Below are positions 17,487-25,268 of a stretch of 64,000 nt of DNA, piece after piece. The position numbers were made by a program, and so were the translations under genes. The notes below the pieces were generated by a model that was given only the letters and a program-made list of their open reading frames with translations, was not told where the DNA came from and made no database searches. This stretch comes from Pseudomonadota bacterium (lineage in GTDB: Bacteria > Pseudomonadota > Alphaproteobacteria > Micavibrionales > CSBR16-224), in assembly GCA_013285465.1 (NCBI GenBank), contig CP053449.1:675179-739178 (forward strand), given 5' to 3'. Every line of letters begins with the position of its first letter. Within the stretch, counting starts at the first letter, position 1.

Positions 17487-17513
17487 GCCTCCTTTCAAAA
17501 CGATGAAGGAGGC
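17487..17513 (+). promoter_or_regulatory. Hairpin that occludes the ribosome-binding site of the tandem-family gene 1
   Basis: GCCTCCTT (17487-17494) pairs perfectly with AAGGAGGC (17506-17513) around an 11-base loop. The right arm is the strong Shine-Dalgarno of the gene that starts at 17520. The same hairpin followed by TTCTTT could also work as a weak terminator for gatA. A TTGACA box lies at 17457-17462, but no convincing -10 box is seen at the right distance. Confidence 0.65.
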
Positions 17514-17519
17514 TTCTTT

Positions 17520-18035
17520 ATGGCCGATACACCGAAACGCAGTATTTTAAATATTTTTCAATCTGTTACCCAATCCGAAAATATGGAATCGTTGAAAACG
17601 GCGCTCGATTCAGTCGCCGCTTATGATGAATCCGACAAGGCGCAGCTGATAGACGCGCTGGAAGCACATGCCATTGAGTCTATTCAAGGCGATGTGGCCA
17701 CCAAAGAAGACTGGGATCAGGTCGCGGAATATATCGGTGTCTCCAATGCCCTGATGGGCGGCGGTGACCGCAGTGATGACGAAGCGCTGTTCCCGATGCA
17801 CAGTATTCTGGCGATTGCCGATAAAGTCGCCGATGCGAAAGGTGAGGAAACGGCACCATTACTGAAAGATATGCTGGAAACGGTCTCCGGTCTTTCCAAT
17901 GGCGATTATCACAGCCAGATGACTCTGTCGCTGACTTTTATCGATGTCGCGCGGAAACATACTCCCAGCCGGAAAGATCTGACCTCCAAGCCAAATCCGT
18001 TTCGCGGCAAAGGCTATGGCGGTCCGCACAAATAA
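17520..18035 (+). CDS. Tandem-family protein 1 (unknown)
   Basis: Unrecognised 171-residue protein, first of three tandem paralogues. It has no signal peptide or membrane segment and is acidic and probably all-helical. Features shared with the next two genes are LIDALE near residue 40, a block ADKVADAKGEETAPLLKDML near residue 101, SGLSNGDY, and the tail NPFRGKGYGGPHK at the very end. Note the first residues are MADTPKRSILNIFQ. The ATG is preceded by a perfect GGAGG sequestered in a hairpin. Confidence 0.75.
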   Translation: MADTPKRSILNIFQSVTQSENMESLKTALDSVAAYDESDKAQLIDALEAHAIESIQGDVATKEDWDQVAEYIGVSNALMGGGDRSDDEALFPMHSILAIADKVADAKGEETAPLLKDMLETVSGLSNGDYHSQMTLSLTFIDVARKHTPSRKDLTSKPNPFRGKGYGGPHK

Positions 18036-18074
18036 AAATTATCTATCAACCGCAATATAAAAGGAATTTTACGC

Positions 18075-18593
18075 ATGTCCGAAAATAACAAAACCAACCC
18101 GCAGCAAACTTTTAATGCCATTGCCCGCGCCGGCGATATTCCGACGCTGCAACATGCCCTGCGCCAAATTGACAGCCATGATGCCGATGCAAAAGCGGCG
18201 CTGGTCGATGCGCTGGAAAAATACACGATTCAGGAATTTAATGCCGATATGGAAAGCGGTGATCTGGAAATCGTCGAAGGTCTGATGGGGCTTGCCGACA
18301 TTCTTGGTGATGATCTGCTGGATGCTGTTGGCGATGATGATCTTTATGACTTCCATTCGCTGCTCTTGATGGCAGATAAAGTGGATGAAATCAAAGGCGA
18401 TAAAACCGCGCCGGTGCTGGTTGATCTGCTGGATGCCGCGTCCCGGCTGTCAGATAAGGACTATAACAGCATGACCAAACTGGCCAAAACCTTTATGGGC
18501 GTTGCCAAAAAGCATTTGTCGAACACTACGGATGCGGCGGAAAAACCGTCCAACCCGTTCCGCGGCAAAAAATTCGGCGGTCCGAACGCATAA
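18075..18593 (+). CDS. Tandem-family protein 2 (unknown)
   Basis: Unrecognised 172-residue paralogue of the flanking genes. Shared marks are TFNAIARAGDIPTLQHALRQ near residue 12, LVDALE, the block ADKVDEIKGDKTAPVLVDLL, RLSDKDYNS, and the C-terminal tail NPFRGKKFGGPNA. It is acidic in the middle (AVGDDDLYD) and basic at the end. AAAAGGA precedes the ATG. The gap from gene 1 is 39 bases, consistent with one operon. Confidence 0.75.
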   Translation: MSENNKTNPQQTFNAIARAGDIPTLQHALRQIDSHDADAKAALVDALEKYTIQEFNADMESGDLEIVEGLMGLADILGDDLLDAVGDDDLYDFHSLLLMADKVDEIKGDKTAPVLVDLLDAASRLSDKDYNSMTKLAKTFMGVAKKHLSNTTDAAEKPSNPFRGKKFGGPNA

Positions 18594-18626
18594 TTTATAC
18601 ATCTCATCTTTTAAGGAGCAAAACGA

Positions 18627-19112
18627 ATGTCTGATAAAAAACCTACCGTTCAGGAAACCTTTAACGCCATTGCCATGGCGGGCGATCTGAAGGCACTGGA
18701 ATCAAGCCTGACACAGATTGATCTGTTTGACGGCAATGAAAAAACAAAACTGATTGATGCACTGGAAACGGAATTTATCGAAGGCTTCTCCGAAGGTCTG
18801 CCGTCTCCGCAACAGATGGAGATGCTATTGGCGCTTAGCTCAATGGTTGGTGAAGGACCGGATGCGGAAGATGCGGAAATGATTCAGGGCTGCCTGTTGA
18901 TCGCTGATAAAATCCTGACGGAGAAAGGCGATAAAGCCTCGCCGCTGGTGCAAAAGCTGATCGAAAAAGCCGCGGGTCTGACGGATGAGGAATATAATAA
19001 CCCCTCAGCCCTGTTGAAAGCGGCTGTCGAAGCAGCAAGCGAAGCTAAAGCTGCGGCTCCGAAAACAACAAACCCGTTCCGTAACCGCGGCAATAAAGGC
19101 CCGAACGCTTAA
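18627..19112 (+). CDS. Tandem-family protein 3 (unknown)
   Basis: Unrecognised 161-residue paralogue, closest to gene 2 at the N-terminus (ETFNAIAMAGDLKALESSL). It keeps LIDALE, IADKILTEKGDKASPLVQKL, AGLTDEEYNN and the tail NPFRNRGNKGPNA. The region before the tail is Ala/Lys-rich and probably flexible. AAGGAG sits 9 bases before the ATG. A strong terminator follows, so the three genes end as one unit. Confidence 0.75.
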   Translation: MSDKKPTVQETFNAIAMAGDLKALESSLTQIDLFDGNEKTKLIDALETEFIEGFSEGLPSPQQMEMLLALSSMVGEGPDAEDAEMIQGCLLIADKILTEKGDKASPLVQKLIEKAAGLTDEEYNNPSALLKAAVEAASEAKAAAPKTTNPFRNRGNKGPNA

Positions 19113-19140
19113 GAAAAAGCGGGATATAAATTGAAAGAAA

Positions 19141-19169
19141 ACGCCCTTCCTTTGCGGAGGGCGTTTTTT
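19141..19169 (+). terminator. Terminator of the three-gene tandem family
   Basis: ACGCCC pairs with GGGCGT (extended to nine pairs with one G-U) around a 6-base loop, followed by six T (19164-19169). It lies 28 bases after the stop of gene 3. Confidence 0.88.
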
Positions 19170-19286
19170 ATTGCACCGCAAGATAAATACAAAAAACAAA
19201 TATATACGGTAATTTTTTACTGGAAATTCTGCCGCTGCTCCTTATAATAAAGCCTCACTTCAGGAATATGAAACAAAGGAGCCCGC

Positions 19287-20471
19287 GTGTCAGGGAAATT
19301 GCCGCCGAAATCGACGAAGAAAGCGCTGTCTGCAAAAGCGCCCAAAAAGAAGGTGACGCTCGCCCTGCAAGGCGGCGCATCCTATGGCGCATTTACATGG
19401 GGCGTGCTGGATCGTCTTTTGGAAGATGACCGTATTGAAGTCGTCGGCATCAGCGGTGCATCGGCAGGGGCTTTGAATGCGGTTGCCGTGGCTTACGGCA
19501 TGGATGAAAACGGGCCTGAAGGCGCACGTAATGCGTTGCGTCAAATCTGGCACCGCCTCAGCTATGAGGAAATCGCCAAAGACATGCCCGTACTGGGTAA
19601 GAAAAGCGCGGCCATGAATAAAGGTCTTAGCGCGGTTTTTAACGCGCTGGGTAAAATCGGCAACGGCACCAAAGTCAAAGCCGCCCATGCCAAAATTCAG
19701 GCCGCCATCATTGCGATGACGACCGGAAAAGGCGATTTTTTCGAGGATAATATCGGTCAGGTTATTGATTTTGAATCGATGAAGAAAAAACGTGACGGCT
19801 TGCCGCTGTTCATTACGGCCACCGATATCCATAATCACAAATCCCGTATTTTTGACCGTACTGATATTTCGGCGAAATCGGTCAAAGCGTCCTGCGCTTT
19901 GCCGGAATTGTTCAACGATGTCGTCATCAATGGCCGTCTGTACTGGGATGGCGGCTTTACCGAAAACCCGGCGATTACCCCGCTGAAAGAATGCGACGCG
20001 GATGATATCATCATTATCCAGACGCTGCCGTTCTTAAAACGCAACGGCGCAGATGATAAATCAACCGATGATGATATGCTTTATGAATTGCTGTTCAATT
20101 CATCGGTGCGTAAAGATGTGCAATATATTCAATATGATAACGCGCGCTATGACCGTGACCCCGAAGCGGCGAAAAAGCTGGGCATCAAAAAAATCAACAC
20201 CCATATCATCAATTCCGGGCAGGTCATGCCCAGCAAATTGACGATGTGTTTTGACCGCGATCATTTGCAAACCCTGCATGATATGGGCTATATGGCCGCC
20301 GATAAATTTATCGAAGATCATTTTGATGCCATCGGCAAACACAGCTCCTTCACCATGAATACGGCGCGGCCGCCTTCGGCGCATAAGCGTTATAAAAAGG
20401 AAAATATCCCCGCACCGAAAATGCCCGAGCCGAAAAAGAAAAAAGGTTTCTGGGGCAGTTTGTTCGGTTAA
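19287..20471 (+). CDS. Patatin-like phospholipase (paralogue 2)
   Basis: A 394-residue patatin. VTLALQGGASYGAFTWGVLDRLLEDDRI is nearly the same as in paralogue 1, the nucleophile elbow is GASAG, and the dyad Asp is in DGGFTENPA. The oxyanion motif has GGAS in place of the usual GGG. The start is GTG at 19287 with AAGGAG 6 bases upstream. It has basic ends (KSTKKALSAKAPKKK and PEPKKKKGFWGSLFG). A TATAAT at 19243-19248 may be its -10 box. It lies just after the tandem family, on the same strand. Confidence 0.92.
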   Translation: MSGKLPPKSTKKALSAKAPKKKVTLALQGGASYGAFTWGVLDRLLEDDRIEVVGISGASAGALNAVAVAYGMDENGPEGARNALRQIWHRLSYEEIAKDMPVLGKKSAAMNKGLSAVFNALGKIGNGTKVKAAHAKIQAAIIAMTTGKGDFFEDNIGQVIDFESMKKKRDGLPLFITATDIHNHKSRIFDRTDISAKSVKASCALPELFNDVVINGRLYWDGGFTENPAITPLKECDADDIIIIQTLPFLKRNGADDKSTDDDMLYELLFNSSVRKDVQYIQYDNARYDRDPEAAKKLGIKKINTHIINSGQVMPSKLTMCFDRDHLQTLHDMGYMAADKFIEDHFDAIGKHSSFTMNTARPPSAHKRYKKENIPAPKMPEPKKKKGFWGSLFG

Positions 20472-20503
20472 GCCTTTGGTGAAATATAGTTTGAGTGACT
20501 GCC

Positions 20504-21571
20504 ATGACGTATCCTGCAAAAGAAGAAAATAGAGACATTACGATCGGTGATACCACTGTCTCAGAGAAAACCATTGAAAAGTGGGCTAGCAAAGGAGCCT
20601 CAAAAATCCGCGATGTGGCTCTTGCGTGCGGAGCATATTTTTATCCTGCACAATTTTTAAAGGGAGCAGAGGCAACGACAAAGGCGCTTAAACATCAAGC
20701 TTTAACAGATGCGCAAACAAATCAGGAAATTGAAGCTATTCGCGAGGGGCGAAAAGAATATATTGATGGTGAGTTGAAAGATGTGGTTGTACGTGAAGAG
20801 CCCGATCTGCAAAAAGCCATGCTAGAGCAAGCAGCCAGAAACGTTTTGGCTGATGATTTAAGGAAACAATTCACCTTGAATCAGGTGGTTCTTGAAGCAG
20901 AAAGCATCGTTGCAGAACAAGCAGATGCAGAAATTAGTGATGAGCCCATCGATCCAGATTGGTTTCAAGCATTTAAATCGTACGCTGAGAATGCTCAAAA
21001 AACAGATTTAAAAGTCTTATGGTCTAAAGTTCTGGCGGGAGAAGCTATAAAGCCGGGAACATACAGTCTAAGGACATTTCATTTTCTGCAACATCTCTCC
21101 AAGAATGAAGCCCAGCTTATTGAAAAGCTGATGGCTGTAACTCTGGAGGGGAGAGTGATTTTAACAAATACAAGCGGCAAACTTGGCTTGGAAAACTATA
21201 TAACCGTTGACGAGATATTAGAGCTAGTCAATATGGGGGTGGTCATAGGCCACAATGCTGAGTTATCGATCACTCCAGTATTAAAACCCGATTCTTATTT
21301 GACGTTGCTTAATGCAAATAGAGGAATCTCTATAAAAAACAATACGCAAGAAGAGATACACGTTCGTATTTCTAATATGCTTCTAACGGCGTTAGGACTT
21401 AATCTCCTTAGTCTTATGGATGATGTGTGTATTGATGAGAGTTACCTTATCCAAGTAGCTCAACATTTCAGCAAGACAGTTGCCGATGCTGAAATATATA
21501 TCAGCATCAAGCGCGATGAAGAAACCATATCGTATCCTTTGGAGAATTATATTAAAAACAATAATCTTTAA
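20504..21571 (+). CDS. DUF2806-like protein, AT-rich gene
   Basis: The 355-residue product has the DUF2806 pattern: DPDWFQAFKSYAENAQKTDLKVLWSKVLAGEAIKPGTYSLRTFHFLQHLSKNEAQLIEKL near residues 150-210, preceded by a charged coiled-coil-like region. The family has no known biochemical function and is often found in variable genomic regions. The base composition is clearly more AT-rich than both neighbours, suggesting transfer. No good ribosome-binding site is seen; an in-frame GTG at 20495 is an alternative start. Its end overlaps the addA stop by 4 bases on opposite strands. Confidence 0.7.
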   Translation: MTYPAKEENRDITIGDTTVSEKTIEKWASKGASKIRDVALACGAYFYPAQFLKGAEATTKALKHQALTDAQTNQEIEAIREGRKEYIDGELKDVVVREEPDLQKAMLEQAARNVLADDLRKQFTLNQVVLEAESIVAEQADAEISDEPIDPDWFQAFKSYAENAQKTDLKVLWSKVLAGEAIKPGTYSLRTFHFLQHLSKNEAQLIEKLMAVTLEGRVILTNTSGKLGLENYITVDEILELVNMGVVIGHNAELSITPVLKPDSYLTLLNANRGISIKNNTQEEIHVRISNMLLTALGLNLLSLMDDVCIDESYLIQVAQHFSKTVADAEIYISIKRDEETISYPLENYIKNNNL

Positions 21572-24500
21572 CGCCGCGGATTGCGCGGTTTGCGCTGTAC
21601 CGGTTTTTTATTGGCCGCGGGTTTCTTCGCATCCTGCTTCGTTTTCGGCGTAATACCGGCCTTGATGCAGGCATCATCCAGCATCGCATCGGGGACGGGC
21701 TGCAGCATGGCTTTCCGCGTCCACAGCAGGGCGCATTTGACCTCTTTATCCGGATAGATATCCTTCATCGCCTCGCGATATGCGGCAAGCTGCAGCATAT
21801 ATTGCGGCGAGATTTTATCCGCCGTTTTCGGGATATATTTACTGTTTTTGTAATCGACAATCCAGACGGTTTTCTCACCGACGACAAGGCGGTCAATATT
21901 ACCGGAAAGGAGTTTTTCCTCGCCGTTCTGGATGATCTTGCCGCTGATCGAGACCTCGGGGCGTGAATTCGGGCCGAACATGATACCGAATTCAGGGTCA
22001 TTGATAATGCGGTCGATCTGGTCGTAAATGCGTTTCTGCTCTTCCTGCGGCAGATCCCATGCGGGTTTGGCGACATAGTTTTTCGCCGCGTCCATTTGTT
22101 GTTCCTGCGGGATTTGCGGCAGGAATTCCAGCAATTGGTGGACGATATTACCGATTTTCTGATCGCGGGTTTCCTGCAGCCCGTCCAGCGGCGAGGGCGC
22201 GGTTTTCGGCTTGCTGTCAGGTGCCGGGGCATTCGCTTTATTATCATTCGCCGTGCTCTTGGCCTGATAAAAGGCCATAGAAGGCGTGAATTTCTTGATC
22301 GGCGGCACCGGATCGGGGGCCTGCTGTTTTGCCCACATCGGCAAGCCGGATTTGCGGCGTTTTTTCACAGGGCGGACACCGTCATCTTTCGGGCGTGCGG
22401 TCTGCGGCGCGGTAAAGCGCATAATCGGGCCGTTTTCGCCTTCTTCAAAGCTCAGGGATTTCCCCAGATTTTCTTCCATACCTTTGCGCGCCAGCTCGTA
22501 CCAGCAATCTTCGCGGCGGTTTTTGCTGTTCTGATAACCGAAGATCATCAAACGGTCTTCAGCGCGGGTCATCGCAACATAGAGCAAGCGGCGGTATTCC
22601 TGATCGCGCTCTTTTTCGATCTTCTCGCGCTCGGCTTGGAAATATTTGTTTTCATTTTCGGCGCGCGGCACCCAGAGCGGCACGGTGCGGTCGCCTTTCG
22701 GCCACAGCAGTTTCGGGCGCGTTTTCGAATTATTGGCGGGAACCGTTGTCGTATCGGGCATAATGACGATCGGTGCTTCCAGACCTTTCGCGCCATGTAC
22801 TGTCATAATACGGATTTTCGGATTGCTGCTGTCACCGTCGATCTCGCGTTTGATCTCGGATTCTCCGGCATTCATCCATGAAATAAAGCCCTGCAATGCG
22901 GGGGTGTTCATTTTCTCGAACCGCTCCAGCGCATTCATAAATTCGACAATCGCATCTTCCGCTTCAAAGCCCAGACGTCCGTAAAGACCATACAGACCGG
23001 AATTTTCATCACCGGGGCAGGGCTTCATCAGCACATCGGCATAGAAATCATAGGGGCGGCGTGCTTTGGCGGCTTCTTTGCGCTCGGTCAGATAATCGAC
23101 GATACCTTTATGTTTTGTGCTGGTTTCCGCTTTTTCCTTCAGCGCATCCCAGAGCGAGCCTTCACGGCCCAGTGCCAGTTCTTCTAGCTCTTTGTCATTC
23201 AGCCCGATCAGCGGCGATTTCAGTAATGCGGCCAGTTTGAAATCATCACGCGGGAACAGCGAGAATTCTCCGACAGCCAGCAAATCCATCACGGCAATCT
23301 GGTCACGTAGCGTAATACGGTCAGCGCCGGAAACGGGAATATCGCGTTTTTTCAGGGCGCGGATCATGTCATCGACAAAGCGTGAGCGGCGGCGGACCAA
23401 AATCATAATATCCGACGGTGCAATCGCACGTCCGCGGGCTTTCAGTTTCTCACCGCTTTTCAGCCAGCCGTCAATCTGGTCGGCAATATTTTCGGCAAGA
23501 TCGACGGAAGGATCATAACTGTCTTCCTTTTCCGTCGGCAGCGGCCAAGGCGGCAGCGGGCGCATACCGCGTGATTCAAAAGGCGGATGAATTTCAACAA
23601 CGCCGCTTTGTCCCGTACGGAACGGCTTGTGCTTGATGTCTTTTTCTTTGTCTTCAAAAGACAAGCCGTCACAGGCTTCCTGATTTTTAAAGACGGCGTC
23701 AACGGCGGACATGATCGCAGGGCTGGAACGGAAGGTGACTTCCATTTGCACATGTTCCCATTTTCCTCCGGCTTTTTTGACCTGATCGGCGAAAAATTCG
23801 CGGCGGCGTTTGAATTCCTGCGGGTCGGCGCGCTGAAAGCTGAAAATCGACTGTTTTTCATCGCCGACAACGAACATGGTGCGGGTTTTTGAGTCGCGGG
23901 CTTTCGCATCCGGCTTTTTCCCGTTATCGGGATTAAAGAATTCTTTGGTCAGGGCGGCGATAATTGACCACTGGTCGGGGTTGGTATCCTGCGCTTCATC
24001 CACCAGAACATGTTCCAGATTGCCTTCCAGTTTTTGCAAGGCCCAGGCCGCACCGTCATTTTCTTCCAAAAAGACCAATGTGCGGTAAATCAGATCATCA
24101 TAATCCAGCGCGTTAATCGCGCGCTTGCGTTCTTTATAATTGTCTAAAATGGCATTGGACAAAACCAGTAGCGCTTCGGTGCTGCGGGCAACGCTGACGG
24201 TGCGTATGGCTTCCAGCCCGTCCAGTACGCGGTTTTGCTCCGCTTCCAGAATTTCCTGTGCGGCGGCGCTGGCTTTGGTGGTCAGACGTTTGCGCGGCTC
24301 ATTGGCCTCCGTCAGGAAGGTCTTGATATAATCATCCAGCATTTCCAGACGCTCATGCGGTTTGGCATCAAGGAAGGCGCGGATGGTGGCGCCGCGTTCC
24401 TTATCGGCATCCGTTCCGGTCTCCAGAATATCGCAGGCATTATAAAGGGCGCTGATGGCGGGTGCCTGTCCGTTCAGACCGGCATCTTCACACATCGCTT

Positions 24501-25260
24501 TGCGCAGGCTGCTTTCGCCTGTGCCGCGTGCGGCACCCAGCTGTTTGTAAATCGCGTCCAATGCGCCGTTGATTGTGCCGGAGCCGTCATCATGGTTCTG
24601 GAAGACGCTCAGCAGCTCGCCGCGGCGATAGGTAATCTCGCCGATCAGGGACATGAAATCCTCTTCCGAGACATTCGGCGTAATACGGCGTACGGCTTTT
24701 GCCAGATCGGAGTCCGGCTCGTCCTGCACCTGTTGCAGAATATCGGCCTGTGACTGGCGCAGCAATTCGCGCGCGCTCTGGTCATCCAGTACGTCGAAAT
24801 AGGGCGGGATGCCCGTTTCAACGGGGAAACGTTTCAAAAGCGACTGGCAGAATGAGTGAATGGTCTGGATTTTCATGCCGCCCGGTGTGTCCAGATATTC
24901 GGCAAACAGTCGGCGTGCCTGCTGGCGTGTTTTCACATCGGGAGATTTTCCCGTCAGTTTTTTCAGTCGCGTATTCAGCATCGCATCCGAACAGGTCGCC
25001 CAGCGCTCCAGCTCTTCACGGATACGGTTTTTCATGACCGAGGCACCGGCATTGGTGAAGGTGACGCAAAGAATATTTTCCGGCTCTGCCCCCTCCAGCA
25101 TCAGGCGCAGCACGCGGTCAGTCAAAACTTTTGTTTTACCCGTTCCGGCAGAGGCGGTAACCCAGACACTGGTATTGGGGTTGGAGGCGCGGCGCTGAAC
25201 CACATTCGGGTCAGGCTTGCGGCTGCGTTTTTGCGCGGGTGTTTTTTTCGGTGCGGCCAT
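21568..25260 (-). CDS. addA: Double-strand break repair helicase AddA
   Basis: A UvrD/Rep-type helicase-nuclease, 1230 residues. Walker A is TASAGTGKT at residues 35-43. The helicase motif II is in VLVDEAQDTNPDQW, motif III in VVGDEKQSIFSFQRADP, and motif VI in YVAMTRAEDRL. The C-terminal RecB-type nuclease has WIVDYKNSKY near residue 1140. With AddB it resects double-strand ends for RecA loading. The last 30 residues are a Lys/Pro/Arg-rich tail. It follows addB by 8 bases. Confidence 0.97.
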   Translation of the reverse strand: MAAPKKTPAQKRSRKPDPNVVQRRASNPNTSVWVTASAGTGKTKVLTDRVLRLMLEGAEPENILCVTFTNAGASVMKNRIREELERWATCSDAMLNTRLKKLTGKSPDVKTRQQARRLFAEYLDTPGGMKIQTIHSFCQSLLKRFPVETGIPPYFDVLDDQSARELLRQSQADILQQVQDEPDSDLAKAVRRITPNVSEEDFMSLIGEITYRRGELLSVFQNHDDGSGTINGALDAIYKQLGAARGTGESSLRKAMCEDAGLNGQAPAISALYNACDILETGTDADKERGATIRAFLDAKPHERLEMLDDYIKTFLTEANEPRKRLTTKASAAAQEILEAEQNRVLDGLEAIRTVSVARSTEALLVLSNAILDNYKERKRAINALDYDDLIYRTLVFLEENDGAAWALQKLEGNLEHVLVDEAQDTNPDQWSIIAALTKEFFNPDNGKKPDAKARDSKTRTMFVVGDEKQSIFSFQRADPQEFKRRREFFADQVKKAGGKWEHVQMEVTFRSSPAIMSAVDAVFKNQEACDGLSFEDKEKDIKHKPFRTGQSGVVEIHPPFESRGMRPLPPWPLPTEKEDSYDPSVDLAENIADQIDGWLKSGEKLKARGRAIAPSDIMILVRRRSRFVDDMIRALKKRDIPVSGADRITLRDQIAVMDLLAVGEFSLFPRDDFKLAALLKSPLIGLNDKELEELALGREGSLWDALKEKAETSTKHKGIVDYLTERKEAAKARRPYDFYADVLMKPCPGDENSGLYGLYGRLGFEAEDAIVEFMNALERFEKMNTPALQGFISWMNAGESEIKREIDGDSSNPKIRIMTVHGAKGLEAPIVIMPDTTTVPANNSKTRPKLLWPKGDRTVPLWVPRAENENKYFQAEREKIEKERDQEYRRLLYVAMTRAEDRLMIFGYQNSKNRREDCWYELARKGMEENLGKSLSFEEGENGPIMRFTAPQTARPKDDGVRPVKKRRKSGLPMWAKQQAPDPVPPIKKFTPSMAFYQAKSTANDNKANAPAPDSKPKTAPSPLDGLQETRDQKIGNIVHQLLEFLPQIPQEQQMDAAKNYVAKPAWDLPQEEQKRIYDQIDRIINDPEFGIMFGPNSRPEVSISGKIIQNGEEKLLSGNIDRLVVGEKTVWIVDYKNSKYIPKTADKISPQYMLQLAAYREAMKDIYPDKEVKCALLWTRKAMLQPVPDAMLDDACIKAGITPKTKQDAKKPAANKKPVQRKPRNPRR

Positions 25261-25268
25261 GTTTTCCG

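Noticed and set aside
17247-17519. Upstream extension of tandem-family gene 1 into gatA
   Set aside because: The extension overlaps gatA in another frame. A perfect ribosome-binding site and homology to the next two genes point to the ATG at 17520.
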